64,000 bases of DNA from Umbilicaria muhlenbergii (GCA_000611775.1 KK106981.1:7740023-7804022); one strand, 5' to 3'; positions 11,154 to 23,363 are shown, counted from the stretch's first letter. The notes: generated by a model not told the origin, from the sequence alone. A program made the numbers and translations.

Positions 11154-11830
11154 AAGGGCAAAGAAGGCATGCTATGGTCTGTGCGAGATTATTACGAGTT
11201 TTGCGGGAGCATGCATGCATGTTTGGGGAGTTGCTGAAGAAATATTCTGTCACGTTGAACGGAGGACCTTGCCAATCTCGATACGTTTGCATCTACAGAC
11301 TTGCTTGTATGTAACCATATCTTTTAGCTTTGAGTGCGGCAGGCGTACTATCAAATTAAGTAGCATTCAGCAGTCGGAGGCGCCTCTCGATAGAGTGACA
11401 GTCAAAGCGATGTATGGGAGACGTTGGATCGGAAACTGTGGAGATGCATAGCTTCTAGTATCTCGCATTGAACATTCGTCAACATCTTTCTGGGATCCCA
11501 TGCCACTTGTTTGGTTTGTAAGCTCGACGGAATGCTTCGTGATAAAATGCAAATGTTCGTATTCTCCGTTTGGCTAATCATAACTCATGCTCCCAGATGC
11601 TGCCAATACGCCGAATCTTGAAACCTAGACAACTCAGATAACCGCTGCATATATGCTTCCATAATGATACGCTTAGAACCTTCATGACGTTATCCAGCCC
11701 AGCCCCAGGACCCAGGCTTGAAATACACCCTAGAGCCGCCTCCAGATTATGGTAAGCTTTATGCAAATGCAACTAATCCAACACCACCCAAATAATCAGC
11801 CGTGCTTTTCCTCCTCTGAAGTTCTGAGTA
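11154..11830. other. Intergenic between convergent genes
   Basis: Only short chance frames on both strands; no repeat or RNA gene noticed. Confidence 0.5.
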
Positions 11831-13803
11831 TCACTCAGCCCTCGGCGTTGCCAGATGCGCTGGTGGAGTGACAGAGTGCGTCTTCACGTCCGACGTTCGA
11901 TCTTTACAGCCCCAGAAGAGTCCAGGGTGCCTGCAACTACTGGTAGCTGTTGGAGTAATTGAAACAGAGGAAGACTGTGTGAATGATGGTGTAGATGTAG
12001 TAGTCACGGTAGGAGCTGGAATAGCCGTTTTCTCTAGAGTTGTGGTTGTCTTATCTAGACATCGTCTGTTTCCAACGCATCAGCACATTAGCGTTCAGGG
12101 ATCTAGGAGCATATATGACATACCCAAAGAAGCCATAACTCCTACAGGTTACGGTGGTTGATGTGGTTGAGCTTGTGGAGGTGGAGGATGAGGAGGTTGT
12201 TGTGGTAGTCTCATCCAGACATCCCCTAGCAGAAATTGGTCAGCCGGAAATTTCACAGATGCCTTGCAAGGGAATGATAGAAAATCTCTTACCACCAGCC
12301 CGGTGTTTTACATTCTTCGGTCCGCGTTCGCGACGTTGAGGATAAGCTGCTTATTGATGTTGTCGTGTAGGAGCCATTCCCATTGTCCTCAAAGAACTTC
12401 CAGTTATAACATTCTGTGTCAAGAGTGCACTCCAAATCAGGCACGCATTTCGCCACTTCGTCATAAGCTTCGATTACATCGGAAATGACTCCGAGGATTC
12501 TATGCGTTCCAACGCCCACCCTCCAACCTTTATCTTCCACTACATCGTACACACAAGTTTGCCCTGTGTGACACTGCGTCTCCATGGCATACCCTCCCAA
12601 AGTACAAGCTGCAGTGGCACCATTGCACGATCCCATAAAGATAGGGTCAGCAGTATGACCGAAGTGATAGGCGCCAGTGTACTCTCGGTTATGTGGAGCG
12701 TTCGGGTTTGTACCTGGTGGCGACGGAAGACCTAGTCGGTATGCAGCGAGAGCCTCCGGTGGAGCTTGGAAAGTGACCACTGGCAGACCAAATGTCAAAC
12801 CCAGAAGACTGCTGACGGAGCCACCTAGTGAATGCCCAGCCAGCCATACGTTCGAGGCTGGGTAGAGCTCTGTGACGTTCCCATACAACTCTAGTGCGGC
12901 TTTGTAGTATCTGTTCTCTTTCTTTAAAGCTTTCACAAGACAAGTCTGGTTGCATGTGTAGGTCGTGGTGTAACAATCGCAAACCTGACGCCATAGATAT
13001 TGACCGCCCTGACCACAACAGCAGCTGAAGAAGAGATTATCGTTGACTTTGTCATTCGTGGTAGTTTCGGCGCCGTCAAATACTGCCGGTGAAGTTCCTT
13101 TAAGCCCGATCACTATCGTGGAGTTATTCTCGTTTGCGAATATATGTCCGCGCAAACCGTCCGCATCCCAGCCAAAGCTGTTCGAGTAGTTGAAACCGCC
13201 GTTAACCTCTTGCCACTCTCCAGTCCCATTGGACGTAACGTAGGCATTGGCAGCAATCTTTGCCAAGCTCAAGACTGTCTCCTTGTCTGTGATATTTGGA
13301 CTCGGTACCTCATCCATGGTCCAAGCGGATGAAGGCAGCGTCGATAGTCTTCCGTGCTGAGCAGCCGTCAGAAGTGGCTTGACAGCGGCTATCCTGCGGT
13401 CCGATAGCCTGTGTATATGGGAGGGTCTCGATAAGGCATGAAGCGGTAATACCACAGCGGTTTCACCGCCTTCTTCAGATGTTGTCCACACTTGTTGGTC
13501 AGGTCGAACATCTAGGCGTCGGTGTAAATCTGGGTAGTCGTAGGTGCCATGGTGGAATATGTGCCTGAGTGTAAAGACGTCGGATTGTGCTGCCTCCAGT
13601 GGTGAAGGTCTGATCTCCGAAGGCCTCGAGGGTAGGTACGGTAGGATAGGAGCTTGCTGCACAGCGTTTTCCCAGCCGTCGGACCGAGACGCCGCTGCCG
13701 CTATTGTTGATGTTGACGATGTTGCAAGAAAAGAAAGCAGCAACCGCGCAGTCACCCTCCCAGCCGACGCGCAAGTCTTCGACAGAGCGTGTTTCCCTGC
13801 CAT
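11831..13803 (-). CDS. ATG15: Autophagic-body lipase Atg15
   Basis: Exons 13803-12293, 12225-12124 and 12065-11831 give 615 residues. A hydrophobic N-terminal signal-anchor (about residues 18-38) fits the type II membrane topology of Atg15. The lipase core has [12 protein letters not shown] and the nucleophile elbow [10 protein letters not shown], then [18 protein letters not shown]. Cys-rich [18 protein letters not shown] and [16 protein letters not shown] are characteristic of this family. The C-terminus carries modules of the form C-x3-G-(W/F)-x-G-x-C-L-D separated by Thr-rich linkers; the two introns fall inside them and preserve them (KTPGWWGCLDE). Several NxS/T sites suit a glycoprotein. 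Atg15 disintegrates autophagic bodies in the vacuole. It is divergent from the VPS9-domain gene. Confidence 0.93.
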
Positions 13804-14261
13804 AGTGGCGAAGCTATGCTGAAGCAGCAGTTTCGTGGGGACCCTCAGCTATCTACCTCGTACCGTGGTGACGGATGACCCCAACACATGCTGCCTAAAT
13901 GAGTGGGGACTCGGCAACTTCCGAATGCGTCATTGCTCGGCCATGAAAGAAGCACGAGCACCTTCATACACGGGTCAGCTACGGGGCATGTGAGGTTACA
14001 TCCTCCTTCCACTTCGACATATCATGGATTGGATCGTGATGTCCCTTGACAGTCAAAGCCTGTAATAATACGCTGCGTATTACTGTACTGTCTTGCAAGG
14101 GTAAGGACAAAAGATAAGCCCCTATCACCTGCCTCAACGGCGCCCTCAACAACACCCTCTGCACGATCATTTCTTCGGCTTCCCAGCTGTCTGTACCTCC
14201 GAAGCACTTTCATCGACGGCTGCTGATCATCGTGTCTCTCACGACAAACACGCTCGTTGCA
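13804..14261. promoter_or_regulatory. Divergent intergenic region between ATG15 and VPS9-domain gene
   Basis: About 460 bases between two start codons on opposite strands. Contains no gene. No specific binding site was identified by eye. Confidence 0.4.
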
Positions 14262-16646
14262 ATGACCAGTGTTCGTCACGCCGGGGAGCCTGCCTTTAGG
14301 CGACCGCAGACTCTCCAGGTGACCAAGTCCTTCTCCCGCTTCGAGCCCGCTGTTATGTCGCCTGTATCTCGCAATAGAGCAAGCACAATGCAGGCCGGCG
14401 CCATATCCAGAGGTCTAGCTCCCGAATCCATGGACTTGGATTCGAGCCAATACGGCGGTTCTATCCAAGAAGACATCGTCAATGAAAAGGGCTCTGATGG
14501 GGTATTCGAGGCGTCTAAAGCTGATACTGCTACCGACGAGCCACCGAGGGATGTACCAGAAGGGTTCGATGAACTACCTATCGAGCTTATCAGCTTGACA
14601 GATAGGTATGAGAAGATATGTCGTCCTGCCACTATTAAGCTAATGCCTCGTCCTATAAGGTTCATAAATTCTTTGACTGCAAAGGTGCACGCTACTCCTC
14701 CTTCGGTGGATAAATTATCGGACCTATTTCAAGACTTCTACATACGAGCAGAGTCTCACATCTCCACACATATCAGTACGCTGTCTTCTAGAATACATAG
14801 AAATGCTTCTCCAGCACCTTCGGTCTCCTCTAGAAACTCCAGAAGCTCCAGCTTAGCCCTGAGTGGGGCTAATCTCCGCTCTCAAGGCTCGAAAGATACT
14901 TTGAGCTCTTTGAGTTCACAAAATGTTGTCCCTGAGCAGCAGATGCTTACGCCACAAGAGATATCTGATCGAAGAAAAGCTAGGCGGTTATTGGTACACA
15001 AAGGCGCTGCGCTTGAGGAAGCCGTGGAGAGGAGAGTCTGTGAAGCTGTGTATGACCGGATATGGCGTCATAGGAGCACTCTAGATGAGGTTCGAGACGA
15101 AAAGCTTCGCTCGAGAACCGCCGCGCTGGCCTTGGTAGGGATAGGCCTCAAAGACTTGGGAATCGAAATCGGGAATCCCTCTTCGGAGTCGGATGAGTCT
15201 GAAGATACGATAGAGACCAAGATCGATGGTTGGATTTCTAAGGCTAGAGAGGGGCTTCTGAGAATGAACGAAGCAAGATGTCCGTTAGGCAAACTCCAGC
15301 ACCTAGCTACAACGTACAAGAGCATCCTAGACCTACTGACAGAGCTTCACCAATCGTCGTCTTCGGCGGATGAGATCTTACCAACATTGATCTACACTCT
15401 CATTACGACACCACCAGAAGGCATCAATGTCATAAGTAATTTGCAATTCGTTCAGAGATTTAGAGCTGCCAGTAAAGTAGATGGCGAAGCTGCTTATTTA
15501 TTGACGACCCTTGATGCAGCCATCACCTTCCTTGAGACAGTTGATCTTGCCAGTCTTCGAGCTGACGAAACACTCCAAGGACCCACCAAGACAAGCAGTC
15601 CACTCGATACACCACGCAATGAAATTGCCCATTCTTGGCTTGGAGGCAAGCCGCTCTCTCCCAGCATGTCGTCGCCCGTTACCACCCCAGCAACGGCGAC
15701 CTCTACACCCTCCAACTCCGCGCTGTCACAGCACCCTTCACAATCCTCGGCTCTGGCTAAGTCTTCACCTCCGGTAACTCCTTCTCATCAGCGCCGGCTG
15801 AGCGAACTCTTCCAGCCTCCGGCTAGTGCTTTCGGGGCGGCTAGCGATGCCGTACGGACAACTGCCGACCAGAGTCTCAAGACCATCGGCAATACTCTAG
15901 ACAGCAGCTTCAAGCTCCTTTTCGGCCGGCTGAAGGAACAGCATATCCGAGGCGATGGGGGGGATGCAAATGGAGCGGTCATCGTGCCGCGAACGCTGGA
16001 CGACGCCCGCAAACTCGTCGATCCAAAGCCTATCGTGGACGAGGACGGCAACATCAGTGGGGCTAGCTCCATTGCCGAGCAATCTGATACTCAAACCGAG
16101 GGCAACAGCGGCACAAAACCAGAAGATCGGCTGCTCGGCTTGATTGGAGGTCAACGACAGCAGATCCGGGATAGGAGCGTCGATAGTGTCATCAGCACAG
16201 GCAGTGGGAAGAGAGTGTCTTTTGCGGCAGAAAAGACACCGCCATCATTGAGCCAGCTATCCTCCGGTGCTGTGCCCTCTTCTCAGACCTCGACGGCTCA
16301 TGCATCCAATGCAGCTGTGGAATCTATGCGAAATCTGGGCAACACCCTCAACCCTCTCAACCGCCTTGCGGGCATGAATATGATGCGAGGATTTGGAAGA
16401 AGTACGTCTCATGGTGCACCCACGCCGCCTGTGGACCTGTCAAAGGAACTTGGCCATGCTCACCCAGAGAGTAACTCCACCCCACCCGCCAGTGCAAGCA
16501 AGCAAAGCGGGAGTAAAGTGGCGGCGCCAGTGCAAAGATTCCTTGACGTGGCGGATCCAGGAGAATTGAAGATCAGTGAAGTTGCGGAGTTACTGAACGA
16601 CTATAGACGATTGGCCGGCGCTTTGAAGGATTTGGGAGCTTTGTAG
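14262..16646 (+). CDS. VPS9-domain Rab5-type guanine nucleotide exchange factor
   Basis: A single exon of 794 residues from ATG 14262; the open frame upstream only has GTG. An acidic and Ser-rich N-terminus precedes a helical bundle (about 110-340) with RRKARRLLVHKGAALEEAVE. The VPS9 core reads SADEILPTLIYTLITTPPEG, then SNLQFVQRFRAASKVDGEA and AYLLTTLDAAITFLETVDL, with the conserved Asp and Tyr-Leu-Thr element of Rab5/Vps21 exchange factors. The C-terminal 350 residues are low-complexity Ser/Pro/Thr-rich, ending in a helix (VAELLNDYRRLAGALKDLGAL). The expected role is activation of endosomal Rab5 GTPases. Which of the fungal VPS9 proteins (Vps9, Muk1 type) it corresponds to is not certain. 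Confidence 0.88.
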   Translation: MTSVRHAGEPAFRRPQTLQVTKSFSRFEPAVMSPVSRNRASTMQAGAISRGLAPESMDLDSSQYGGSIQEDIVNEKGSDGVFEASKADTATDEPPRDVPEGFDELPIELISLTDRYEKICRPATIKLMPRPIRFINSLTAKVHATPPSVDKLSDLFQDFYIRAESHISTHISTLSSRIHRNASPAPSVSSRNSRSSSLALSGANLRSQGSKDTLSSLSSQNVVPEQQMLTPQEISDRRKARRLLVHKGAALEEAVERRVCEAVYDRIWRHRSTLDEVRDEKLRSRTAALALVGIGLKDLGIEIGNPSSESDESEDTIETKIDGWISKAREGLLRMNEARCPLGKLQHLATTYKSILDLLTELHQSSSSADEILPTLIYTLITTPPEGINVISNLQFVQRFRAASKVDGEAAYLLTTLDAAITFLETVDLASLRADETLQGPTKTSSPLDTPRNEIAHSWLGGKPLSPSMSSPVTTPATATSTPSNSALSQHPSQSSALAKSSPPVTPSHQRRLSELFQPPASAFGAASDAVRTTADQSLKTIGNTLDSSFKLLFGRLKEQHIRGDGGDANGAVIVPRTLDDARKLVDPKPIVDEDGNISGASSIAEQSDTQTEGNSGTKPEDRLLGLIGGQRQQIRDRSVDSVISTGSGKRVSFAAEKTPPSLSQLSSGAVPSSQTSTAHASNAAVESMRNLGNTLNPLNRLAGMNMMRGFGRSTSHGAPTPPVDLSKELGHAHPESNSTPPASASKQSGSKVAAPVQRFLDVADPGELKISEVAELLNDYRRLAGALKDLGAL

Positions 16647-17911
16647 TTAAGGCATTTAGGTATATACCGGCGTTTGAATTGACGGAATACCCCGGGGGCT
16701 TGAGTATTGGGAAATTCGAAGATCAGGTTGGACTATCAGAATAAGCACCATCTCTTTACTGGGTAACTCTTTCGATGTCTCAACCTTGAGAAAGAACTTG
16801 GAGAGGATCCAGTGCGAAGAAGCTAGAAGTCGTTCAATGGTACAGTTGGAGTACTGGTGATGACTTTCACTAATGATCTGCTGCTGAAGTGCCCCTGATC
16901 CCTTCAGTGACTGGGTTTGAAAGATGCATGCGGCCCTGCTGTAGTGTTGACTGACTAAGTTTGGGGTAATAGTGGCAAACCTGCCATGAAAGCTGCACCA
17001 GGCCTGTTTCTGCCAGAGTTATTTGTAAACTTACGATCAAAGGAGAGGTAAGTTCTGAAGAACTCTCTGCCTTTATTTGAAGCCGGGGTTGTCCAGAGGC
17101 TCCATCTGATGGGTTTTTGATGCTCGTGGTGCAAGGCCTCCACCCCTTTTTGGTAACGCTGTCAGGTATCTTAGAACCAAGGCTCATTCACATGATGGTT
17201 GGCAAATTTAGATGCCTGTCCGCCGAAGCAACTTCCAGGGGAACATGCTTGTCTCATGCCTCAGCACAACACCTTGTAACGTTCATGTCCATCCGCCCGT
17301 AGATTAGAATTCGATGGCATCCGCAAGCCGTTGGGGAAACAGGATGGCGGCAAATCGAGGGTCTCCTCAGTCTCAGGGTTCAGGTTAGCAGAGCCTTTGT
17401 CGCTTGAATTGGGTTCTTGCGCTAGCCCCCGTGTGGCATTGATTGGCTGTCTCGACCACTCTCCAATGCTCCCCTGCCCAGCGTCGATCTTGAGCATCAA
17501 GCTCAAGCAGTGCCTGATGGCCCTGCAAGGCTTCAGCTGTAGGCCACATGCTGCAAACACTCGATGTTACAGGTCGCGCCTTTGCAGCGTCAGCACCAAT
17601 GATGTCGCCAAAGCATATCTCTAGAAAGGTCTCAGCGCAGACAACTCCATGCTGCCTCTCAACGACTCAACCTCTCAAATCTAAAAGACTTTGTCACTGC
17701 CGCTGGACCCTGGAATCAAGGATGCTTAATCTAGGGGAGCAAAAAGCATGTGCAGCTATGATAGGATGGATCTGGCTCCTGCAGACCAGACCGCGGGGCA
17801 GCGATATCGCTGCGTGGAGGGGCTGCTGTGAGGTTGACGGAGCACTTTTCATATTGTCATGGCCACTGCCATCTTGTTCTTGCTGTGCTATGCAGAATTT
17901 CTACCGCTAGA
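16647..17911. other. Intergenic, 1.26 kb
   Basis: No gene recognised on either strand. It should contain the promoter of the betaine lipid synthase gene. I looked for the phosphate-response core CACGTG and did not see it. Confidence 0.5.
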
Positions 17912-20829
17912 ATGTCAATTCAATTCTATAGAATGGCTTCTGTGCCATTCGATTTGCCTCTCAAGCTTCACCATGTCCAGATCCTCTTAGCTGCTAGTGC
18001 CGTGTTGTTCCTCGTCGCCGCTGTGTTTGTGTTGGCGCTGTCGGGCTCGAAACCTTTACCCCATGCTCTAGGTCCTGTCACGAACTTCTGTCGGTTCTTC
18101 TACGCCAGCTTCCTCAAACCTCATACCGGGGACAGTGCAGGTACGGGCCAGCAAGCCGCTCTTGAAAGCTTCTACAAAGCCCAGGTGAGGAAAATACTCT
18201 ATGGCGTAGAACGCTGAGCTAATGCGAGCTACGTACAGGCTGATGTTTACGATGCAACCCGGAAGAGGCTCCTGCGAGGTCGTGAGGATATGCTCGGTCT
18301 TGTAGCCGCCCAATTGACACATAAAGCACAGAGAGAAGGAGGTTTCCGCACAAAGCCAATATGGGTTGACGTTCGTATATAGAAGGAGACCATAATCGAA
18401 CATGAGGAAACATAAACTAACATAGAGGTAGATCGGTGGTGGCACTGGTTACAATATCGAAGCTATGCAGACATACCTCGATGTACCGACTTTCTTCTCC
18501 AGTATCTACCTTGTTGATCTTTCCCCATCGTTATGCGAAGTTGCTCGCAAGAGATTTGAACGCCTTGGTTGGGATGTCAAGATTGTCTGCCAGGACGCGC
18601 GAAGTTTCCGCTTAGAGGAGCATGAGGATGCCTGGTTAGGTCCTCCGTCTATCGTTAGCCCATGGAGCGACCATGACTCTGGAAGAGCGAGAGGGGAGAA
18701 GGGTGCCGACTTGATCACAATGTCTTACAGCCTGAGCATGATCCCGGATTACTACAGCGTTGTAGACTCGATCTCTTCTTTATTGTCTTCGGGTGGGCTC
18801 GTTGGTGTGGTGGACTTCTACGTTCAGAGCATTGTGGAGACCAGCGGGCGGAATTATACCGGCGGCGTATTCAATCGACACGTCAATTGGCTCGGCCGAG
18901 TGTTCTGGAGAGCGTGGTTCGACGTTGATCGTGTGGGTCTGGAAGGAGCTAGGAGAGACTACCTCGAGTACAGATTTGGCACGCTAAAGACTTCTGATCA
19001 GAGGAACTATTTGCTTGGAGGAATTCCATATTATATCTTTCTAGGTACTCAGCGTCGTCTCTCCTCGTCAACGACGAGCTCCCCGGACTACGCACTGGAT
19101 TTCATAGAACGCCTAGACGCTGCTTGCACAGAATCTCCATACCTCTCGCCGCGTCACCATCGGGCTGACATGGCTCGTGCCGTGGAAAAGGCTACAACTG
19201 TGGAGCTCCGATCAAAGGCGTACGAGTCCGCCGTCATCAACCTAAGTTCGAATCTCCCTCTGCCATCTACCTTCTACCAAAATGACCAACGGCGCATCTA
19301 CTACAACGATCAGCTTTCAAAACATACGCAATTCAACAACGAGTATATTTATGCATTTACATGGGAGGATCCTCGTGTAGATCACCGTCTACTCAAAATT
19401 GGGAACGACGATGTTGTGCTATGTATCACATCTGCTGGAGACAATGTACTGGATTACCTTCTTCATGGAAACCCCAGACGCATCCACGCTGTGGACTTGA
19501 ATCCAAATCAGAATCATCTACTAGAGCTCAAAGTTGCCGCCTATCAAAGTCTCTCTTATGCTGAAGTCTGGAAACTTTTCGGGGAGGGGAAGTACCCAGC
19601 ATTCCGAGATGTCCTTATCTCCAAGCTCAGTCCTCGCATGAGCTCACAAGCTTGCCAATATTGGCTCAATCATGCCAGTGTCTTTACCTCACGCAATGGT
19701 CATGGACTTTATGAGAGTGGGGGTTCAAGGTATGCTGGGATGCCTTCTGACATAGTAGGCAGAGAAAGCTAATGAATTAAAGGCATGCTATAAGGCTCGT
19801 GCGTTGGCTCTTTAGAGCCCTCGGCCTAAGCGCAGAGGTACAGAAACTCTGTAAAGCAAAGACCTTGAATGAGCAACGAGAGATCTGGCCGAGGATCCGT
19901 AAAGTACTCATGAGCCGAGCGCTGCACTGGACTATCATAGGTACTGAATGGTTCGCATGGAAGGCTGCGGGGGTCCCTCCCGCACAGCGTAGAATGATAC
20001 AGGAAGACTTTGTCGAACAAGAAGGCCTCCTAGACTCTGGAATCCAAAGATCGGATGCTCGAGGTCAAGCCATGTGGGAATATATCGTTAATACCCTTGA
20101 CCCGGTTGTTCGAGATACGCTTATCAGCGAGGATAATTATTTCTACTTGCTTTGCCTGCAAGGCAAATATTCGAGGAGGTGAGGCTGCTTTTCGTTGCAT
20201 GGGATGTCCTGATCGTTGACACAACAGCCAGATGCCACCCAGCTTATCTTACCGCTAAGGCCCACACAAAGCTTTCACGTCCCGAGGCATTCGATGGTTT
20301 GCGAATCCATACCGACGAGATCAACGAGGTTATCACTCGGATAACGCCTGGCACGTTGACCATCGCGGTGGTACGAACTTCCTTTGACAACCTATCGGAG
20401 GGTGATATGCTGATCTGTATGAAGGTGATGGATAGCATGGACTGGTTTGACCCTACCAGCGACGAAGCGGCAACACAAGTACAAGCGTTGAATTATGCTC
20501 TTAGGCTTGGTGGCAAAGTACTTCTGAGGTCTGCGGGACTCAAGCCATGGTACATCTCTGTATTCGAGCAATCCGGTTTCTCGACGCGGCGAGTAGGAGC
20601 GAGGTTGCCCGGCACGTCCATTGATCGGTATGTTGTATCATGGATCCTTCCGTATCGTACTCGCGATGATACTTATGAACATTGCAGGGTTAACATGTAC
20701 GCGTCCACGTGGATTTGTACGAAAAACGAAGACTTGATAGAGCCCAGGAGTGTAAACCCAATGGACTTACTCGAACGAGTGCATTCAGGGAGTACAGCTT
20801 CAAGCACGGTGGAGCAGCTTGAAATATGA
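17912..20829 (+). CDS. BTA1: Betaine lipid (DGTS) synthase, BTA1 type
   Basis: Six exons (17912-18184, 18239-18370, 18432-19729, 19783-20178, 20232-20627, 20688-20829) give 878 residues. A hydrophobic segment (about 20-45) is followed by a class I methyltransferase with WVDIGGGTGYNIEAM and YLVDLSPSLCEVARKRF (BtaB-like part). A BtaA-like aminocarboxypropyl transferase follows: FNNEYIYAFTWEDPRVD, LCITSAGDNVLDYLL, HAVDLNPNQNHLLELK and C-terminal FDPTSDEAATQVQAL. Together they make diacylglyceryl-trimethylhomoserine from diacylglycerol and S-adenosylmethionine, a membrane lipid that replaces phosphatidylcholine under phosphate limitation. The BtaB-then-BtaA order is the fungal one, reversed relative to the algal fusion. 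A second in-frame ATG at 17933 is an equally good start. Confidence 0.93.
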
Positions 20830-22110
20830 CTAGCTGAGCATGATGCTATGGATGCTCATGGGACCTTTTCAAGTGCAGATTCCTGTGTGCGTCCACTGTT
20901 GGTTGGGGATCTGCTGGCACCATATTACTCGCCGCAGATCATTGGCAATGGCCACCTTCAACAGGTTGCGTCATCAAGGGATAACAGCCGAACACCGACA
21001 CAAGCTGATATCAACAGGGATGGTGCGCGTACGCCCAGGCCTGTTGGATTGGGACTCCGGCGAGCTCGAACAAGAGCAAAAAGCATTTGAAGCAGTTGAA
21101 GCAGTTTTCTTATAGGAACTAAATATACTAATATTAGTAGAATCATATAGCTACTATTTGGACATAGACAATAGCAGATATACCACCCTTTCGTCATTGA
21201 TAAGCTGGAGATTAACAACTGGCACGCACTATGTGCAGTTCTCGAGGGAGCCCAAAGTCATGATTGCCGGAAGAACGACATGGCGGGCGTGAGAGTAGGA
21301 CCTCCTTTTACTCGAGTACTGCGCAGTCCGTCCGCCGATACTCAGAATCTAGAAGCCTTCGGCCCTTCCTCAAGGTATTCCTCCATGCAACCGTGTGGCT
21401 GCCCCGATCTGAGGCTACGATCGTGGCTTGATTTGCTACGTCAGTCTCGCAGTTCAACACGACGACGGTCCGACTCGTCTGTTCTGCGTTCGGCGTATGA
21501 CATTCCCTATCGACACGCGGCATGCTCCGTGCGAGGTGACTGGTGGCTGTTGGAACGTCTACCTCACCTTTGGAGGCCGGTTGTCCAGTGGTCATCCTCG
21601 CCGCCGATCAGGCTAGCAGCCGCACCATCGCTCGAGGCCCGGATAGCCCCTCACGCCCCTCTATCGACGACCCCTCTTGTCCCACTGCGCCGCCCCTCAT
21701 CATACCTGATTAGCAAGGAAGCGGCTATACAAACAACAGCCCACGCACGCTTGTGGCTTGCCCAATTGGCCCGCATGACCGCTTCTGCAAACAGGACGCA
21801 TACCCTGTCAATTCCATGCTCGGCAGCACGATGCCACGCTCTTAGCCAAGTCACAGAGTGAGACGAAGCTGATGGAGGGGTATGGTGGGGCTTGACGTCA
21901 AGGCTTGGAGGCCTGGACTCGGAGTGTCCCTCGGTGGCATATAACCCTCCCACGCTCATCAGATAGGCTGGACCAGGCAACGCAAGAAACGAATCCACAC
22001 ATCACAAGGTTTCTCTCATTTTACGAAACGTGAGTACAGGCCATGCTATTCATTACTGGCAATAGTTTCTGAAGCCTAACATGACTACAGTAAACAATAA
22101 ACGAGACATT
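20830..22110. other. Intergenic, 1.3 kb
   Basis: A 193-codon frame at 21280-21861 is Arg/Ser-rich with no domain, and I judge it non-coding. About 21110-21180 is AT-rich. Around 22020-22090 a GTGAGT...CTACAG pair could be a 5' UTR intron of the next gene. Confidence 0.45.
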
Positions 22111-22777
22111 ATGTCTGAGGAAGGCGGTAATTCACCCCATTCGTACCAACGTCTACGAGTCTATGAATCATAGTTTCACATTCGTGTCCTGCAGAGACCG
22201 ACACGTCTACCAGCGCAACCCTGCTCTTGTTACCCTGCCCTTGACTTGTCAATCGTCATATCACCAGGTACCCGCCTATGCTAGCAGTGTCACTTCGCTA
22301 ACCGGGGCGTCTTGGTGCTGTAGGAGGCCCCCTTGGCGGTGTAAGTCAACGCTTAGAGGATGTGTAGATTGCTAGCCTCTAACGCACAAGTTGTAGTTGA
22401 CCAAGACTGTTGGCAATGTATGTCTTCCGTGTACCGAACTAGGGCTTGAACCACCGGGGCTAATTTTCACTCATAGACCGTCAGTGGCGCGACCAACACG
22501 GTTGGAGATACTGTAAGTGCAAAGACATCACATAAACCTCCAATTGCTAACATCTGACAGCTCGGAAGCGCAGGCAAAGGTGTCTCAGACGTTAGACTGC
22601 CCGAGTTGCTACTGCCCACGATCTGTTTTATAGCTGATACCTGCTTAGACCGCCGGCGGAGCGACGGAAGGCCTCAGCGACACCACGAAGAAAACGGGAG
22701 ATACAGCCAAGGGGACGACTGATTCTGCTGGGGATAATGCCCAGACTGCAAAGAACCCCTTGGGATTGAGCGAGTAA
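22111..22777 (+). CDS. Small Gly/Thr-rich protein from six tiny exons
   Basis: Exons 22111-22126 (16), 22324-22340 (17), 22397-22417 (21), 22477-22512 (36), 22561-22590 (30) and 22649-22777 (129 bases) add up to 249 bases, 82 residues. All junctions are GT-AG and all phases fit. The product starts MSEEGGGPLGG and continues with repeats of the type T-V-(G/S)-x-T (KTVGNTVSGATNTVGDTLGS), ending in DNAQTAKNPLGLSE. It is hydrophilic, Cys-free and Gly/Ala/Thr/Asp-rich, like small stress or LEA-type fungal proteins; the function is unknown. Intron 1 (197 bases) contains an open frame including VPAYASSVTSLTG that might be an alternative exon, but it does not join in frame to the next exon. Confidence 0.7.
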
Positions 22778-23363
22778 AGATAAAGCACATGGGTTGATGA
22801 ACATGGATATGAGCAATAATCACGGACTGATATATATTATCGGCGGACATGCAAGCGAATGATCTCTCCCCCCACGTCTTTAACAGAACCGAAATGTCCT
22901 TAGATACCTCGGAATTATATAGTACCCAGTGTGCAGCAATAATATATGGAGTACGCACAACAAATGCATCTGTTTGTAGTTGGCGGCGGACCTTTGCCCT
23001 CCTGAGTATCTAAGGGTCGTTGCCCACCTGCACCGCGATGTTCATCGAAGTCCACCCCTCACCACCATACTTTACTCCCATAGCTCATCGTCGCGCATAC
23101 TCCTGTTGTCTTTTAAGACTCTCCAGCACTTGCGGTGACAAGCAGAACAATCTGATTCATGTGCTCTGCCAATCCAAGAAACGGGACCAAGCGGCTGTCT
23201 CTCTTGGCGATCACTGGCCGGAAGGCCCAGGCTTCGCGCCTGAAGCTACGTAATGACTGACGTGAACGTGATGGACCGATCCTCACTTTCTGGCTGCCCT
23301 ATCTCAATGCACAATGTTTTCAATGCAGGCATACAATTGGTCTGTTGCCCTTCTGATTGCTAG
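22778..23363. other. Intergenic
   Basis: Short Pro/Cys-rich frames only. It contains the promoter and possibly the first short coding exon of the catalase-like gene (ATGs near 23310-23330) that I could not fix. Confidence 0.4.

Noticed and set aside
21280-21861. 193-codon plus-strand frame
   Set aside because: Arg/Ser-rich with no motif; competing frames on the other strand; looks like promoter DNA of the next gene.
22163-22375. Frameshift in the small Gly/Thr-rich gene, with VPAYASSVTSLTG as an exon
   Set aside because: Splicing 22126 directly to a 17-base exon at 22324 gives a complete in-phase gene, so no frameshift is needed. The intron frame is noted only as a possible alternative exon.
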